Shown piece after piece: positions 18,362 through 28,388 of a stretch of DNA of 64,000 bases. Position 1 is the stretch's first letter. Every line of letters starts with the position of its first letter. A program made the position numbers and the translations under genes. Source of the DNA: Salinimicrobium marinum (GTDB lineage: Bacteria > Bacteroidota > Bacteroidia > Flavobacteriales > Flavobacteriaceae). The stretch is from assembly GCF_014651535.1 (NCBI RefSeq), contig NZ_BMXB01000002.1:62001-126000 (forward strand), written 5' to 3'. The notes under the pieces were generated by a model. The model was given only the letters and a program-made list of their open reading frames with translations, ran no database searches and was not told the origin of the DNA.

Positions 18362-20035
18362 ATGAACAACAAATACAGCCGGATTTTAACTCAGAGTGAT
18401 TCACAACCTGCGTCCCAAGCAATGCTTCACGCGATAGGTTTAACCAAAGAAGATTTTAAAAAGCCATTTATAGGAATTGCCAGTACAGGTTATGAAGGAA
18501 ATCCCTGTAACATGCACCTGAATGACCTGGCAAAGCTGGTGAAAGAAGGATGTAACGGAAATGAGCTTGTAGGCCTTATTTTTAATACCATAGGAGTAAG
18601 TGACGGGATTTCCATGGGAACCCCGGGTATGCGCTACTCTCTCCCTTCCCGGGATCTTATTGCAGATTCTATGGAAACCGTGATCCATGCGATGTCTTAT
18701 GACGGGATGGTCACAGTGGTAGGCTGTGACAAAAATATGCCGGGTGCTCTAATGGCTATGCTACGAATTAATCGCCCTTCTATACTGGTTTATGGAGGCA
18801 CTATTTCTTCCGGATGTCATAAAGATAAAAAGCTGGACGTAGTGTCTGTTTTTGAAGCCTGGGGAGCAAAAGTATCGGGAGATATCAGTAAAGAAGATTA
18901 TGATGCGGTAATAGAGAAGGCTTGTCCGGGTGCCGGGGCTTGTGGTGGAATGTACACAGCCAATACCATGGCATCGGCTATAGAAGCACTGGGAATGTCA
19001 CTTCCGTATAATTCATCTAATCCTGCAGTAGGTGAAGAGAAAAGAACCGAAAGTATAGAAGCGGGAAGAGCAATGCGTCTGCTCGTTGAAAACGATATCA
19101 AGCCAAGGGATATAGTAACAAAAAAAGCTATTGAGAATGCCATCAGGTTGCTTACTGTTCTTGGTGGTTCTACAAATGCTGTATTGCATTTTCTGGCAAT
19201 AGCAAAGGCTGCGGAAGTAGATTTCACTCTCACAGATTTTGAGAAATTATGTGACAGCACTCCTTTTCTGGCAGACTTAAAACCGAGTGGGAAATATGCC
19301 ATGGAAGATGTGCATCGTATTGGAGGGATTCCTGCAGTATTGAAATATATGCTCCAAAACGGAATGCTTCACGGGGACTGCCTTACCGTAACAGGTAAGA
19401 CTCTGGCAGAAAACCTGGAGGAGGTACCCGATCTGGAAGAAGGTCAGGATGTTTTCAGAACCCTGGACAATCCTATAAAAGCTTCCGGACATATCAGAAT
19501 CCTCTATGGAAATATCGCTGAAAAAGGTTCAGTAGCCAAAATCACTGGGAAAGAAGGACTTTATTTCACCGGAAAAGCAAAAGTCTTTGACAGTGAGTAT
19601 GAAGCCAACGCAGGAATTTCTGCAGGGAAAGTGAAAAAGGGAGATGTAGTGGTGATTCGCTATGAAGGGCCGAAAGGAGGCCCGGGAATGCCTGAAATGT
19701 TGAAGCCAACAGCGGCGATTATGGGTGCAAAACTTGGGAAAGATGTCGCTTTGATCACGGATGGAAGATTTTCTGGAGGAACGCACGGCTTTGTAGTGGG
19801 GCATATTACTCCCGAAGCTCAGGAAGGTGGTTTACTCGCACTCCTTAAGGATGGGGATGAGATTTCCATCAATGCTGAAAAAAATACAATTGAAGCGGCT
19901 CTATCCGCTGAAGAAATAGAAAACAGACGAAAAAACTGGAAAGCACCCGAGCCTAAGTTCACAAAGGGAGTGCTTTACAAATATGCAAGAATGGTTTCCT
20001 CGGCCTCTGATGGCTGTGTTACCGATGAATTTTAA
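18362..20035 (+). CDS. ilvD: Dihydroxy-acid dehydratase
   Basis: The 557-residue protein has the three cluster-binding cysteines of IlvD: Cys49 in [12 protein letters not shown], one in [10 protein letters not shown] (about 122) and one in [19 protein letters not shown] (about 195). GGRFSGG-like [16 protein letters not shown] lies near the C-terminus. It dehydrates 2,3-dihydroxy-isovalerate and 2,3-dihydroxy-3-methylvalerate to the 2-oxo acids of valine and isoleucine biosynthesis. It is first in an ilvD-ilvB-ilvN-ilvC-ilvA series with only 11 nt to ilvB. The 228 nt upstream hold a terminator of the previous gene and no leader peptide that I can recognise. Confidence 0.97.
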   Translation: MNNKYSRILTQSDSQPASQAMLHAIGLTKEDFKKPFIGIASTGYEGNPCNMHLNDLAKLVKEGCNGNELVGLIFNTIGVSDGISMGTPGMRYSLPSRDLIADSMETVIHAMSYDGMVTVVGCDKNMPGALMAMLRINRPSILVYGGTISSGCHKDKKLDVVSVFEAWGAKVSGDISKEDYDAVIEKACPGAGACGGMYTANTMASAIEALGMSLPYNSSNPAVGEEKRTESIEAGRAMRLLVENDIKPRDIVTKKAIENAIRLLTVLGGSTNAVLHFLAIAKAAEVDFTLTDFEKLCDSTPFLADLKPSGKYAMEDVHRIGGIPAVLKYMLQNGMLHGDCLTVTGKTLAENLEEVPDLEEGQDVFRTLDNPIKASGHIRILYGNIAEKGSVAKITGKEGLYFTGKAKVFDSEYEANAGISAGKVKKGDVVVIRYEGPKGGPGMPEMLKPTAAIMGAKLGKDVALITDGRFSGGTHGFVVGHITPEAQEGGLLALLKDGDEISINAEKNTIEAALSAEEIENRRKNWKAPEPKFTKGVLYKYARMVSSASDGCVTDEF

Positions 20036-20046
20036 AATGGTGAATT

Positions 20047-21780
20047 ATGAAAGTAAAGACAGCAAGTTTTGAAGAGATTGCCACACCGGAATCCGCTACA
20101 GTAAGTGGTGCAGAAGCGATCATTAAATGTCTATTGAAAGAAGGGGTGGATACCATTTATGGATATCCCGGTGGAGCCATCATGCCGGTCTATGATGAGC
20201 TGTATAAATATCAGGACAAGATTCACCATGTGCTCACCAGGCACGAACAGGGAGCTGCTCATGCGGCCCAGGGTTATGCGCGGGTTACGGGGAAAGTGGG
20301 GGTTGCAGTGGCAACTTCCGGTCCAGGAGCGACCAATCTAATTACCGGAATTGCAGATGCTCATATCGATTCCACGCCGGTGGTTTTTATTACAGGCCAG
20401 GTAGGATCAACCCTGTTGGGAAGTGATGCATTTCAGGAAATAGATGTGGTGGGGATCTCAACTCCTATTACAAAATGGAACTACCAGGTGACAGATGCTT
20501 CCGAAATACCTGAAGTTCTCGCCAAGGCTTTCTATATCGCAAGATCGGGAAGACCGGGCCCTGTTTTGATCGATATAACGAAGGATGCTCAATTCGCTCC
20601 GTTGGAGTTCAGTTATAAAAAATGTTCGGGTATCAGGAGTTATAAACCCGTTCCTGAAATAAATTTGTTGCAGGTGGAACGTGCGGCTGAGGCCATCAAC
20701 AATGCTAAAAAACCAATGATTGTCTTCGGGCAGGGTGTTATTCTGGGTAAAGCAGAAGAACTTCTGAAAAAGCTTGTTGAAAAAACGGGAATTCCTGCAG
20801 CCTGGACAATTTTAGGCTTGTCAGCACTTCCTACAGGCCATCCGCTGAACGTGGGGATGGTGGGGATGCATGGAAACTACGCTCCCAATATGCTTACCAA
20901 CGAGTGTGATGTATTAATAGCTATAGGAATGCGTTTCGATGATCGCGTTACAGGAAACCTGGAAACCTATGCGAAACAGGCTAAAGTCATCCATTTTGAA
21001 ATTGATCCTGCAGAAATAAATAAAAACGTAACCGCAGATATTCCGGTTCTTGGAAATGTCAACCAAACCCTGAACCTGGTAATGGAACTTTTACAGCCAA
21101 ACGACCATTCTGAATGGCATCAAAAGTTCAAGGAATTATATGCCATTGAATATGATAAACTCATCCAGCATCACCTTACCTCCAAAAATCCGGAATTAAC
21201 AATGGGCGAAGTTATTGATGAGATCAACACCTGTTCCGATGGAAATGCCATTATAGTTTCAGATGTTGGTCAGCACCAGATGGTAGCCTGTAGATATGCC
21301 AAATTTAAAACTTCCAGAAGCAATGTTACTTCCGGTGGACTGGGCACCATGGGATTTGCTCTTCCGGCTGCAATCGGAGCCAAAATGGGAAAACCCGACC
21401 GTGATGTAGTGGCTATCATAGGGGACGGAGGATTCCAGATGAATATTCAGGAATTGGGTACTATTTTCCAAACCAAAGTCCCTGTGAAAATTGTAGTATT
21501 AAACAACAGTTTCCTGGGAATGGTGCGCCAATGGCAGCAAATGTTCTTTGAAAGAAGGTATGCTTCTACAGAAATGATCAATCCTGATTTTATAGCAATT
21601 GCAAAGGGGTATCATATCCAGTCCAGGCATGTGGCAAAACGTTCGCAATTGAAGGATGCGGTGAAGGAAATGATGGAGGCTGAAGGCTCTTATTTCTTAG
21701 AAGTGAGTGTAGAGCAGGAAGAAAATGTTTTTCCGATGATCCCTACAGGAGCATCGGTTTCAGAAATAAGATTAGAATAA
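20047..21780 (+). CDS. ilvB: Acetolactate synthase large subunit
   Basis: The 577-residue thiamine diphosphate enzyme shows YGYPGGAIMPVYDEL, the catalytic Glu in TRHEQGAAHAAQGYAR, the FAD-binding middle domain and the cofactor motif GDGGFQMNIQELGT...NNSFLGMVRQWQ. It condenses two pyruvates to acetolactate, or pyruvate with 2-oxobutanoate to acetohydroxybutyrate. The stop overlaps the ATG of ilvN by one base (TAATG), matching a two-subunit enzyme. The length is that of an anabolic, FAD-containing acetohydroxyacid synthase. Confidence 0.97.
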   Translation: MKVKTASFEEIATPESATVSGAEAIIKCLLKEGVDTIYGYPGGAIMPVYDELYKYQDKIHHVLTRHEQGAAHAAQGYARVTGKVGVAVATSGPGATNLITGIADAHIDSTPVVFITGQVGSTLLGSDAFQEIDVVGISTPITKWNYQVTDASEIPEVLAKAFYIARSGRPGPVLIDITKDAQFAPLEFSYKKCSGIRSYKPVPEINLLQVERAAEAINNAKKPMIVFGQGVILGKAEELLKKLVEKTGIPAAWTILGLSALPTGHPLNVGMVGMHGNYAPNMLTNECDVLIAIGMRFDDRVTGNLETYAKQAKVIHFEIDPAEINKNVTADIPVLGNVNQTLNLVMELLQPNDHSEWHQKFKELYAIEYDKLIQHHLTSKNPELTMGEVIDEINTCSDGNAIIVSDVGQHQMVACRYAKFKTSRSNVTSGGLGTMGFALPAAIGAKMGKPDRDVVAIIGDGGFQMNIQELGTIFQTKVPVKIVVLNNSFLGMVRQWQQMFFERRYASTEMINPDFIAIAKGYHIQSRHVAKRSQLKDAVKEMMEAEGSYFLEVSVEQEENVFPMIPTGASVSEIRLE

Positions 21781-22319
21781 TGGAAAAGAAAAATTATACC
21801 GTTTCGATATATACCGAAAATAACCTTGGCCTGCTGAGCAGGATTGCGGCCATTTTCCTGAAAAGACATATAAACATTGAAAGTATTACTGTTTCAAAAA
21901 GTGAAGTGAACGATGTAATGCGTTTTATAGTGATCGTTCAGGTCACCGAAGATCAGGTGAGGAAAATAGTGGGCCAGATCGAAAAACAGATCGAGGTGAT
22001 AAAAGCCTTTTATCATACCGATGAAGAATTGTTCTTCCAGGAAACAGCGCTTTACAAAGTAAGATCTTCAGACTTTATGAAAGATTCGGGGATCCAGCAT
22101 TTTATTCAGGAAACCAATGCTCGAATTGTGGCAGCTACTCCCGATTTCTTTGTGATCGAAAAAACCGGAAGACGCCAGGAGACAGACCATCTTTATGAAA
22201 AACTAAAACCTTATGGATTGATGCAGTTCGTACGCTCGGGAACCATTGCCGTGTCTAAAAATGAAATGCAGATATCAGGAATATTAGAAAAATTTAATAC
22301 AACAAACTCATTATCATGA
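21780..22319 (+). CDS. ilvN: Acetolactate synthase regulatory small subunit
   Basis: The 179-residue protein begins with an ACT domain: [20 protein letters not shown] and [13 protein letters not shown] at residues 5-45. A second ACT-like domain of the IlvH type follows from about 85. It binds the large subunit encoded just upstream and confers feedback control by branched-chain amino acids. Overlaps at both ends (one base with ilvB, four with ilvC) indicate tight translational coupling. The symbol ilvH would be equally acceptable. Confidence 0.95.
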   Translation: MEKKNYTVSIYTENNLGLLSRIAAIFLKRHINIESITVSKSEVNDVMRFIVIVQVTEDQVRKIVGQIEKQIEVIKAFYHTDEELFFQETALYKVRSSDFMKDSGIQHFIQETNARIVAATPDFFVIEKTGRRQETDHLYEKLKPYGLMQFVRSGTIAVSKNEMQISGILEKFNTTNSLS

Positions 22320-23791
22320 CCAACTACTTTAACAGCCTTTCACTTCGTGAACAACTCGCCCAACTGGGAACCTGCCGCTTAATGGCAAGTGATGAATTCA
22401 AAGATGGAGTGGAGGTATTAAAAGGAAAAAAAATAGTAATTGTGGGGTGCGGCGCCCAGGGGCTTAATCAGGGTCTGAATATGCGCGACAGCGGACTCGA
22501 TATTTCCTATGCCCTTAGAGAAGGTTCCATTAAGGAGAAACGGGCGTCCTATAAAAATGCTTCTGAAAATAATTTCAAAGTGGGTACTTATGAAGAACTC
22601 ATTCCTGAAGCAGACCTGGTAATTAACTTAACACCCGATAAACAGCATACTAACGTTATTAATACCATTCTTCCGTTTATCAAGCAGGATGCGGTGCTTT
22701 CCTATTCCCACGGATTCAATATTGTGGAAGAGGGAATGCAGATACGCGAAGATATTACAGTGATCATGGTAGCTCCAAAATGCCCCGGATCTGAAGTTCG
22801 GGAAGAATACAAACGGGGATTTGGAGTACCTACCCTTATCGCAGTTCATCCTGAAAATGATGCCCTCGGAATCGGCTTTGAATGGGCAAAGGCCTATGCA
22901 TTTGCTACAGGTGGGCATAAAGCCGGAGTACTGGAATCTTCTTTTGTAGCTGAAGTAAAATCAGACCTTATGGGAGAGCAAACCATCTTATGTGGTGTGT
23001 TGCAGACTGGCTCCATCCTGAGTTTTGATAAAATGATTGCTGAAGGTGTAGAACCGGAATATGCAGCAAAGCTAATTCAGTATGGATGGGAAACCATCAC
23101 CGAAGCCTTGAAGCATGGAGGGATCACCACTATGATGGACAGGTTATCGAACCCTGCAAAGATCAAAGCATATGAGATTTCAGAAGAATTAAAGGTCACG
23201 CTACGTCCGCTTTTTAGGAAACACATGGATGATATCATGTCTGGCGAATTTAGTTCCAGGATGATGAAAGATTGGGCAAATGATGACCGGGAACTTCTGG
23301 AATGGCGTGCCGCTACAGAGGATACCGCTTTTGAAAAAACAAAAGCTACAGACCAGGAAATTACAGAACAGGAATACTTCGACAATGGAGTATTACTTAC
23401 AGCCTTTGTAAAATCGGGCGTGGAGCTGGCATTTGAGACGATGGTCGAAGCCGGGATCATAGAAGAATCTGCCTACTACGAATCCCTTCACGAAGCTCCG
23501 CTTATTGCAAATACCATTGCAAGAAAGAAGCTGTTCGAAATGAACCGTATTATTTCTGATACAGCAGAATACGGATGCTATCTTTTTGACCATTCCTGTA
23601 AACCATTGATAAGAGATTATATCAACAACCTGGAACCGGAAGTAATTGGCCATTCTTACGGAACTGATTATACAGGAGTGGATAATCAGGAGTTAATTGC
23701 AGTGAATGATACCATCAGGCAACATCCGGTGGAAAAGGTAGGGGCAACCTTAAGAAAGGCGATGACGGCAATGAAAAAAATACACGATTAA
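22316..23791 (+). CDS. ilvC: Ketol-acid reductoisomerase, class II (long form)
   Basis: At 491 residues this is the long, class II form with a duplicated knotted helical C-terminal domain, as in E. coli and plants. The nucleotide-binding [20 protein letters not shown] lies near residue 40, in the form [33 protein letters not shown] and [16 protein letters not shown] carry active-site and metal-binding acidic residues. It isomerises and reduces acetolactate to dihydroxyisovalerate with NAD(P)H. It overlaps ilvN by four bases and is followed by ilvA after one base. Confidence 0.97.
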   Translation: MTNYFNSLSLREQLAQLGTCRLMASDEFKDGVEVLKGKKIVIVGCGAQGLNQGLNMRDSGLDISYALREGSIKEKRASYKNASENNFKVGTYEELIPEADLVINLTPDKQHTNVINTILPFIKQDAVLSYSHGFNIVEEGMQIREDITVIMVAPKCPGSEVREEYKRGFGVPTLIAVHPENDALGIGFEWAKAYAFATGGHKAGVLESSFVAEVKSDLMGEQTILCGVLQTGSILSFDKMIAEGVEPEYAAKLIQYGWETITEALKHGGITTMMDRLSNPAKIKAYEISEELKVTLRPLFRKHMDDIMSGEFSSRMMKDWANDDRELLEWRAATEDTAFEKTKATDQEITEQEYFDNGVLLTAFVKSGVELAFETMVEAGIIEESAYYESLHEAPLIANTIARKKLFEMNRIISDTAEYGCYLFDHSCKPLIRDYINNLEPEVIGHSYGTDYTGVDNQELIAVNDTIRQHPVEKVGATLRKAMTAMKKIHD

Positions 23792-23792
23792 C

Positions 23793-25067
23793 ATGAATAG
23801 TACACTCACGGATAATAAAACCTACAGGCCGGAAATATCAGCTGTGAAGGAAGCTGCAGAACGTATTTCGAAAGTCTCGGTTATTACCCCGCTGGCTCAT
23901 TCAGTTACGTACAGCAGGAAGTATGATGCGAACGTTTTACTGAAAAGGGAGGACCTGCAACAGGTCCGTTCCTATAAGATCCGTGGTGCTTATAATAAAA
24001 TTTCCAGCCTTTCAAAGGAGCAACTGGAGAAGGGTGTGATCTGTGCCAGTGCAGGAAATCATGCCCAGGGAGTAGCTTTTGCCTGCAATGCATTAAAAGC
24101 AAAAGGAGTGATTTATATGCCTATTACCACTCCCAGACAAAAAGTGGAACAAACCAGGATGTTTGGGGGAGAATGGGTTGAGGTCGTTCTCGAAGGGGAC
24201 ACCTTTGACGACTCCTTTAAAGAAGCTATAATCCATGGTGAGAAACTTTCCCTGGTTTTTATTCATCCTTTTGATGATGAAAAAGTAATAGAAGGTCAGG
24301 CTACTATTGGTATGGAAATTCTGGGGCAGGCAAAAGATCCCATTGATTTTGTGTTTGCCCCCCTCGGGGGGGGAGGTTTACTTGCGGGATTGTCTTCCGT
24401 ATTTAAGCAACTCTCCCCTAACACCAAAATAATAGGAGTAGAGCCCGATGGTGCGGCTTCAATGACTTGTGCATTACGGGAAGGGAAAGTAGTGGAGCTT
24501 TCCCAAATTGAGCGGTTCGTGGACGGTGCAGCCGTGCAGAAGGTTGGATTTCGAAATTTTGCACTTTGTAAGGAAAACCTGGATCAAATGGTTACAGTAC
24601 CTGAAGGTAAAATTTGTCAGACCATCCTGGATCTTTACAGTCAGGATGCCATTGTAGCAGAACCCGCAGGTGCTATGGCTCTTAGTGCGCTCGATTTTTT
24701 TGCTGAAGAGATTCGTGGTAAAAATGTTGTTTGTCTTATAAGTGGCGGAAACAATGATATCACCAGGATGGCAGAAATCAAAGAAAGAGCTTTGCTGTAT
24801 GCCGGATTAAAACACTACTTTATTGTGCGTTTCCCGCAAAGAGCAGGAGCTTTGAAACAATTTGTCGCAGCTGTTCTCGGCCCTGATGATGATATCACAC
24901 ATTTTGAATATTCCAAAAAGCACCATCGGGAAAATGGTCCCGCAGTAGTTGGAATTGAATTAAAAGATCAGAAGGATTTCAATCCCTTGGTGAAGCGGAT
25001 GAAAGAGCAAAACTTCTACGGGCAATATTTAAATAATAATTTAGATTTATTTCAATTTTTGGTATGA
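23793..25067 (+). CDS. ilvA: Threonine ammonia-lyase (threonine dehydratase)
   Basis: The 424-residue PLP enzyme has the cofactor Lys in VRSYKIRGAYNKI (about residue 64), the phosphate-binding APLGGGGLLAGL and the SAGNHAQGVA loop. A single C-terminal ACT-like regulatory domain starts near residue 335 (YFIVRFPQRAGALKQFVAAV), so feedback control by isoleucine is likely. It deaminates threonine to 2-oxobutanoate, the entry step of isoleucine synthesis, which fits its place at the end of the ilv operon. A compact terminator follows 150 nt downstream. Confidence 0.96.
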   Translation: MNSTLTDNKTYRPEISAVKEAAERISKVSVITPLAHSVTYSRKYDANVLLKREDLQQVRSYKIRGAYNKISSLSKEQLEKGVICASAGNHAQGVAFACNALKAKGVIYMPITTPRQKVEQTRMFGGEWVEVVLEGDTFDDSFKEAIIHGEKLSLVFIHPFDDEKVIEGQATIGMEILGQAKDPIDFVFAPLGGGGLLAGLSSVFKQLSPNTKIIGVEPDGAASMTCALREGKVVELSQIERFVDGAAVQKVGFRNFALCKENLDQMVTVPEGKICQTILDLYSQDAIVAEPAGAMALSALDFFAEEIRGKNVVCLISGGNNDITRMAEIKERALLYAGLKHYFIVRFPQRAGALKQFVAAVLGPDDDITHFEYSKKHHRENGPAVVGIELKDQKDFNPLVKRMKEQNFYGQYLNNNLDLFQFLV

Positions 25068-25400
25068 TTTTGTTGGTGTTTAAAAAAATAAAACTACTTT
25101 TACTACATGATTATACCGAGTCAAATAATAAGGCCACTGTTCCGCCGCTGTATTTCTATCCGCAGGTAAGGGTACTTCCTACTCGTTTTTTACATTTATT
25201 ATTTGATTTTTACATTTTGAAAAACCTCAATTATTTTTTAAAACAATTTCTTTTCAGAATTTCTTCTGAAGGTTTTTACATGCCCCGCCGCCATTTCCGC
25301 CGCACGTTTGTGCGCGCTTAATTTCATGGAACTTAGGTGAGTCCGGTTCCCCCTTCGAAACAAAACCTTTTTTTAAACTTTTACTCAAAACTTTTAGCAT
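25068..25400 (+). other. Intergenic region between the ilv and arg clusters
   Basis: This 333-nt gap holds no convincing gene. It contains a nested hairpin terminator (25220-25277), then a GC-rich patch with the perfect hairpin CGCAC-GTTT-GTGCG (25301-25314), and a 60-nt AT-rich stretch before the arginine genes that must hold their promoter. I could not find a good TAnnTTTG box there. Confidence 0.6.
25220..25277 (+). terminator. Nested hairpin terminator after ilvA
   Basis: An inner perfect stem TTCAGAA (25253-25259) / TTCTGAA (25264-25270) with a 4-nt loop is followed by GGTTTTT. An outer pair AAAAACCT (25220-25227) / AGGTTTTT (25270-25277) is also perfect. The two stems share one base and may be alternative structures. 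Confidence 0.6.
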
Positions 25401-26039
25401 ATGAAACTTGTCATTGCTAATGAATCTCATGCTCGATATGCAGAGATTATCTGTGCTACCATTGAAGAATCGGCTAAAGTCCGTGGGACAGGGATTGCCC
25501 GTAGGACACCGGAATATATCCTCAAAAAGATGGCAAACGGAAACGCAATAATAGCCCTGGAAGGGGAGAAATTCGCCGGTTTTTGTTATATAGAAGTCTG
25601 GAGCCACGAAAAATTTGTAGCAAATTCCGGATTGATCGTGCATCCGGATTTTAGAAATCAGGGGCTGGCCAAGGAAATCAAAAAAGCGATTTTTGACCAT
25701 TCCCGAAAAAAGTATCCCAATGCAAAGATCTTCGGAATTACCACCGGTTTGGCGGTAATGAAGATCAATTATGAACTGGGGTATCAACCCGTGACCTTTT
25801 CTGAACTTACAGATGATGATACCTTCTGGGCAGGTTGCCAGACCTGCAAAAACTTCGATATACTTACCCGTACCGAACGAAAAATGTGCTTGTGTACAGG
25901 AATGTTGTATGATCCTGGTAAAAAGGAGAAGAGTCAAAAAGAAACTGAAAAGCAGACTCGGTTTAACGATAAGACTTTTAAAAGACTGAAGAATATCAAG
26001 CAGGCACTGTTTTATAAGAAGGAGAAGAGTGAAAACTAA
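25401..26039 (+). CDS. GNAT-family acyltransferase of the arginine cluster (candidate ArgA-type N-acylglutamate synthase)
   Basis: The 212-residue protein has a GNAT fold: LVIANESHARYAEIICATIE at the start and VHPDFRNQGLAKEIKKAIFD as the acyl-CoA-binding motif near residue 85. After the fold comes a cysteine pattern C-x2-C-x13-C-x-C (Cys146, 149, 163, 165), which could bind a metal, and then a basic, lysine-rich tail. It is the first gene of the arginine cluster; neither a classical argA nor argJ is present, so it is the best candidate for acylating glutamate. Whether it uses acetyl-CoA or succinyl-CoA is open, and the ArgF' of the cluster points to succinyl. The symbol argA is not assigned because the family differs from E. 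coli ArgA. Confidence 0.8.
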   Translation: MKLVIANESHARYAEIICATIEESAKVRGTGIARRTPEYILKKMANGNAIIALEGEKFAGFCYIEVWSHEKFVANSGLIVHPDFRNQGLAKEIKKAIFDHSRKKYPNAKIFGITTGLAVMKINYELGYQPVTFSELTDDDTFWAGCQTCKNFDILTRTERKMCLCTGMLYDPGKKEKSQKETEKQTRFNDKTFKRLKNIKQALFYKKEKSEN

Positions 26040-26045
26040 TCTTTG

Positions 26046-26088
26046 ACTACCCCGCCCTGCGGTCACCCCTCCTTGAAAAAGGAGGGGA
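26046..26088. repeat. Intergenic palindromic repeat, family B copy 1
   Basis: The core is CCCCTCC-TTGAAAAA-GGAGGGG (26066-26087), preceded by a CCGCCCTGCGG motif. The same core recurs at 31449-31469 and, degenerate, at 43357-43398 and 57832-57848. Confidence 0.75.
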
Positions 26089-26174
26089 ATAAAATAGAAC
26101 ATCCCAAAACCAGTTAGGTATAAGCTCGTGGAAAGGAGGTAAAAAATAAATATACATAGTGTAAACCATAAAAA

Positions 26175-27362
26175 ATGAAAAAAGTAGTAATAGCATACAG
26201 TGGAGGTCTTGATACTTCTTATTGTGCTAAATATTTATCTAAAGAAGAGAATTTTGAAGTGCACGCGGTGAGTGTAAACACCGGTGGTTTTTCGGAGGAA
26301 GAGATTAATAAGATAGGGGAGAATGCGAGAAAGATCGGAGCGGCTTCCTATAAAAATATCAATGCAGTTTCTTCCTTTTATCAAAAGGTGGTGAAATATC
26401 TCATTTTTGGAAATGTATTAAAGAATGATACGTATCCGCTTTCTGTGAGTGCTGAGAGAATTATTCAGGCAATTGAGATTGTGAATTATGCGAAGGAAAT
26501 CGGAGCAGAGCACATCGCCCACGGGAGTACAGGTGCAGGGAATGATCAGGTGCGCTTTGATATGATCTTTCAGACCCTGGCGCCTGGGATCAACATAATT
26601 ACACCTATCAGAGATAAAAAACTCACCAGACAGGAGGAGATTGAATATCTTCAGGCCAATGGAGTAGATATGAACTGGGAAAAAGCTAAATATTCGGTGA
26701 ATAAAGGGCTGTGGGGTACCAGCGTTGGTGGAGCCGAAACACTGACTTCAGGAAAGCCTTTGCCGGAAACTGCATATCCGTCACAACTTCAGCAAAAGGA
26801 ACTCAAGCAGGTTATATTGACTTTCACGAAAGGAGAATTATCCGCTGTAAACGGAAAAGAGAATGCTCCTGAAAAGAACATTGAGATCCTGGAAGACATG
26901 GCTTCGAAATATGCCATTGGTAGGGATATCCACGTTGGTGATACGATCATTGGGATCAAAGGAAGAGTCGGTTTTGAAGCCGCAGCGGCATTAATTACAA
27001 TCAAAGCTCATCATTTGCTGGAGAAACATACCCTTAGCAAATGGCAGCTTCAGCATAAAGATTATATTGCTAATTGGTATGGAACCCACCTTCACGAGGG
27101 GCAATATCTGGATGCGGTAATGCGCGATTTTGAATCATTTTTACAGAGTTCCCAGGAGCAGGTGAGCGGAAATGTTTTTGTCACGCTTCATCCTTACAGG
27201 TTTGTTCTCGACGGAATCGAATCCAAAAATGATTTAATGAATTCCGGCTTCGGAAAATACGGGGAAGAGAACAATGCCTGGACCGCAGATGATGCCAAGG
27301 GCTTTATCAAGATTTTGTCGAATGCGGGGAAAATTTCCCAGTACGTAAAAAACAACCAATGA
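26175..27362 (+). CDS. argG: Argininosuccinate synthase
   Basis: The 395-residue protein starts with the ATP pyrophosphatase P-loop VIAYSGGLDTSYCAKYL. HGSTGAGNDQVRFD near residue 115 and KYSVNKGLWGTSVGGAET near 175 bind the substrates. It joins citrulline and aspartate in the arginine pathway. argC overlaps its stop by four bases. A sequence GGAAAGGAGGT lies 35 nt before the ATG, too far to serve as ribosome binding site. The gene position near the start of the cluster is typical of Bacteroidota. Confidence 0.97.
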   Translation: MKKVVIAYSGGLDTSYCAKYLSKEENFEVHAVSVNTGGFSEEEINKIGENARKIGAASYKNINAVSSFYQKVVKYLIFGNVLKNDTYPLSVSAERIIQAIEIVNYAKEIGAEHIAHGSTGAGNDQVRFDMIFQTLAPGINIITPIRDKKLTRQEEIEYLQANGVDMNWEKAKYSVNKGLWGTSVGGAETLTSGKPLPETAYPSQLQQKELKQVILTFTKGELSAVNGKENAPEKNIEILEDMASKYAIGRDIHVGDTIIGIKGRVGFEAAAALITIKAHHLLEKHTLSKWQLQHKDYIANWYGTHLHEGQYLDAVMRDFESFLQSSQEQVSGNVFVTLHPYRFVLDGIESKNDLMNSGFGKYGEENNAWTADDAKGFIKILSNAGKISQYVKNNQ

Positions 27363-28324
27363 TCCAGGCAGGAATAATAGGCGGAGCCGGTTACACGGCC
27401 GGTGAATTAATCAGGATTCTGTGGAGACATCCCGGCTTGAATCTGAATTTTATCTACAGTACTTCCCAGACAGGAATGCCGGTGACAAAGATCCACCAGG
27501 ATTTACTGGGGGAGACCAATCTGCAGTTCAGCGGGGAAATAAATTCAGACATAGATGTAGTTTTCCTGTGCCTGGGCCACGGAAATTCAATTAAATTCCT
27601 GGAGGAAAATTACTTTTCTGAAACCACTAAAATTGTGGATCTCAGTACCGACTACAGGATGTCAGATGAAGGCCATATGTTCGTTTACGGATTGCCCGAA
27701 TCTAAAAAAGAGCAGATCAAAAAAGCTAATTTTATAGCAAATCCAGGATGTTTTGCTACGGCGATTACTCTGGCAATTCTACCATTGGCTTCTGAAAAGT
27801 TATTAAAGGATGATGTTCATATAAATGCCGTAACCGGGGCCACCGGAGCCGGAACTTCTTTATCTGAAACCACACATTTTACCTGGAGAGATAATAATTT
27901 TTCAGCGTACAAGGCTTTTGAACATCAGCATTTAGCTGAGATAAATCAGAGTATGAAGAATCTTCAACCGGAGTTTTCTTCCGCATTGAATTTTATTCCG
28001 AATCGGGGAAATTTTTCGAGGGGAATACATTGTACTGCCTACACCAACTTCAGTGGAAGTTTGGAAGAGGCTCAGGAGCTTTATAAAAATTATTATAATG
28101 ATGCGGCTTTTACTTTCGTCGTTGAAGAAGAGGTGCATTTAAAACAAGTAGTGAATACCAACAAATGTTTGATCAGGCTTCAGAAGTTTGGAGACAAGCT
28201 TTTAATTACTTCTGTTTTGGATAACCTTTTAAAAGGGGCTTCGGGACAGGCGGTCCATAACATGAATTTAATGTTTGGATTTGAAGAGGATATGGGACTT
28301 AGATTAAAAGCGAACTATTTTTAA
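27359..28324 (+). CDS. argC: N-acyl-gamma-glutamyl-phosphate reductase
   Basis: The 321-residue protein has the NADP-binding AGIIGGAGYTAGELIRIL and the catalytic Cys in ANPGCFATAITLAI (about residue 131), with the His in HCTAYTNFSG. It reduces the acylglutamyl phosphate made by ArgB to the semialdehyde. It overlaps argG by four bases (ATGA). In a pathway with succinylated intermediates this enzyme would accept the succinyl form, but nothing in the sequence lets me decide. Confidence 0.95.
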   Translation: MIQAGIIGGAGYTAGELIRILWRHPGLNLNFIYSTSQTGMPVTKIHQDLLGETNLQFSGEINSDIDVVFLCLGHGNSIKFLEENYFSETTKIVDLSTDYRMSDEGHMFVYGLPESKKEQIKKANFIANPGCFATAITLAILPLASEKLLKDDVHINAVTGATGAGTSLSETTHFTWRDNNFSAYKAFEHQHLAEINQSMKNLQPEFSSALNFIPNRGNFSRGIHCTAYTNFSGSLEEAQELYKNYYNDAAFTFVVEEEVHLKQVVNTNKCLIRLQKFGDKLLITSVLDNLLKGASGQAVHNMNLMFGFEEDMGLRLKANYF

Positions 28325-28388
28325 ACAGACCCCTCAGGTATCAAAGGCCCGTAAAGTCGGAATTAAACCAACCAATAAACGAGTAAAA

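Noticed and set aside
25064-25321. Open frame of 85 codons overlapping the end of ilvA
   Set aside because: It reads through the nested terminator and a GC-rich hairpin, has no recognisable protein features, and its composition is that of intergenic sequence.
26131-26140. Strong Shine-Dalgarno-like GAAAGGAGGT before argG
   Set aside because: It is about 35 nt from the start codon and no other start codon follows at a suitable distance.
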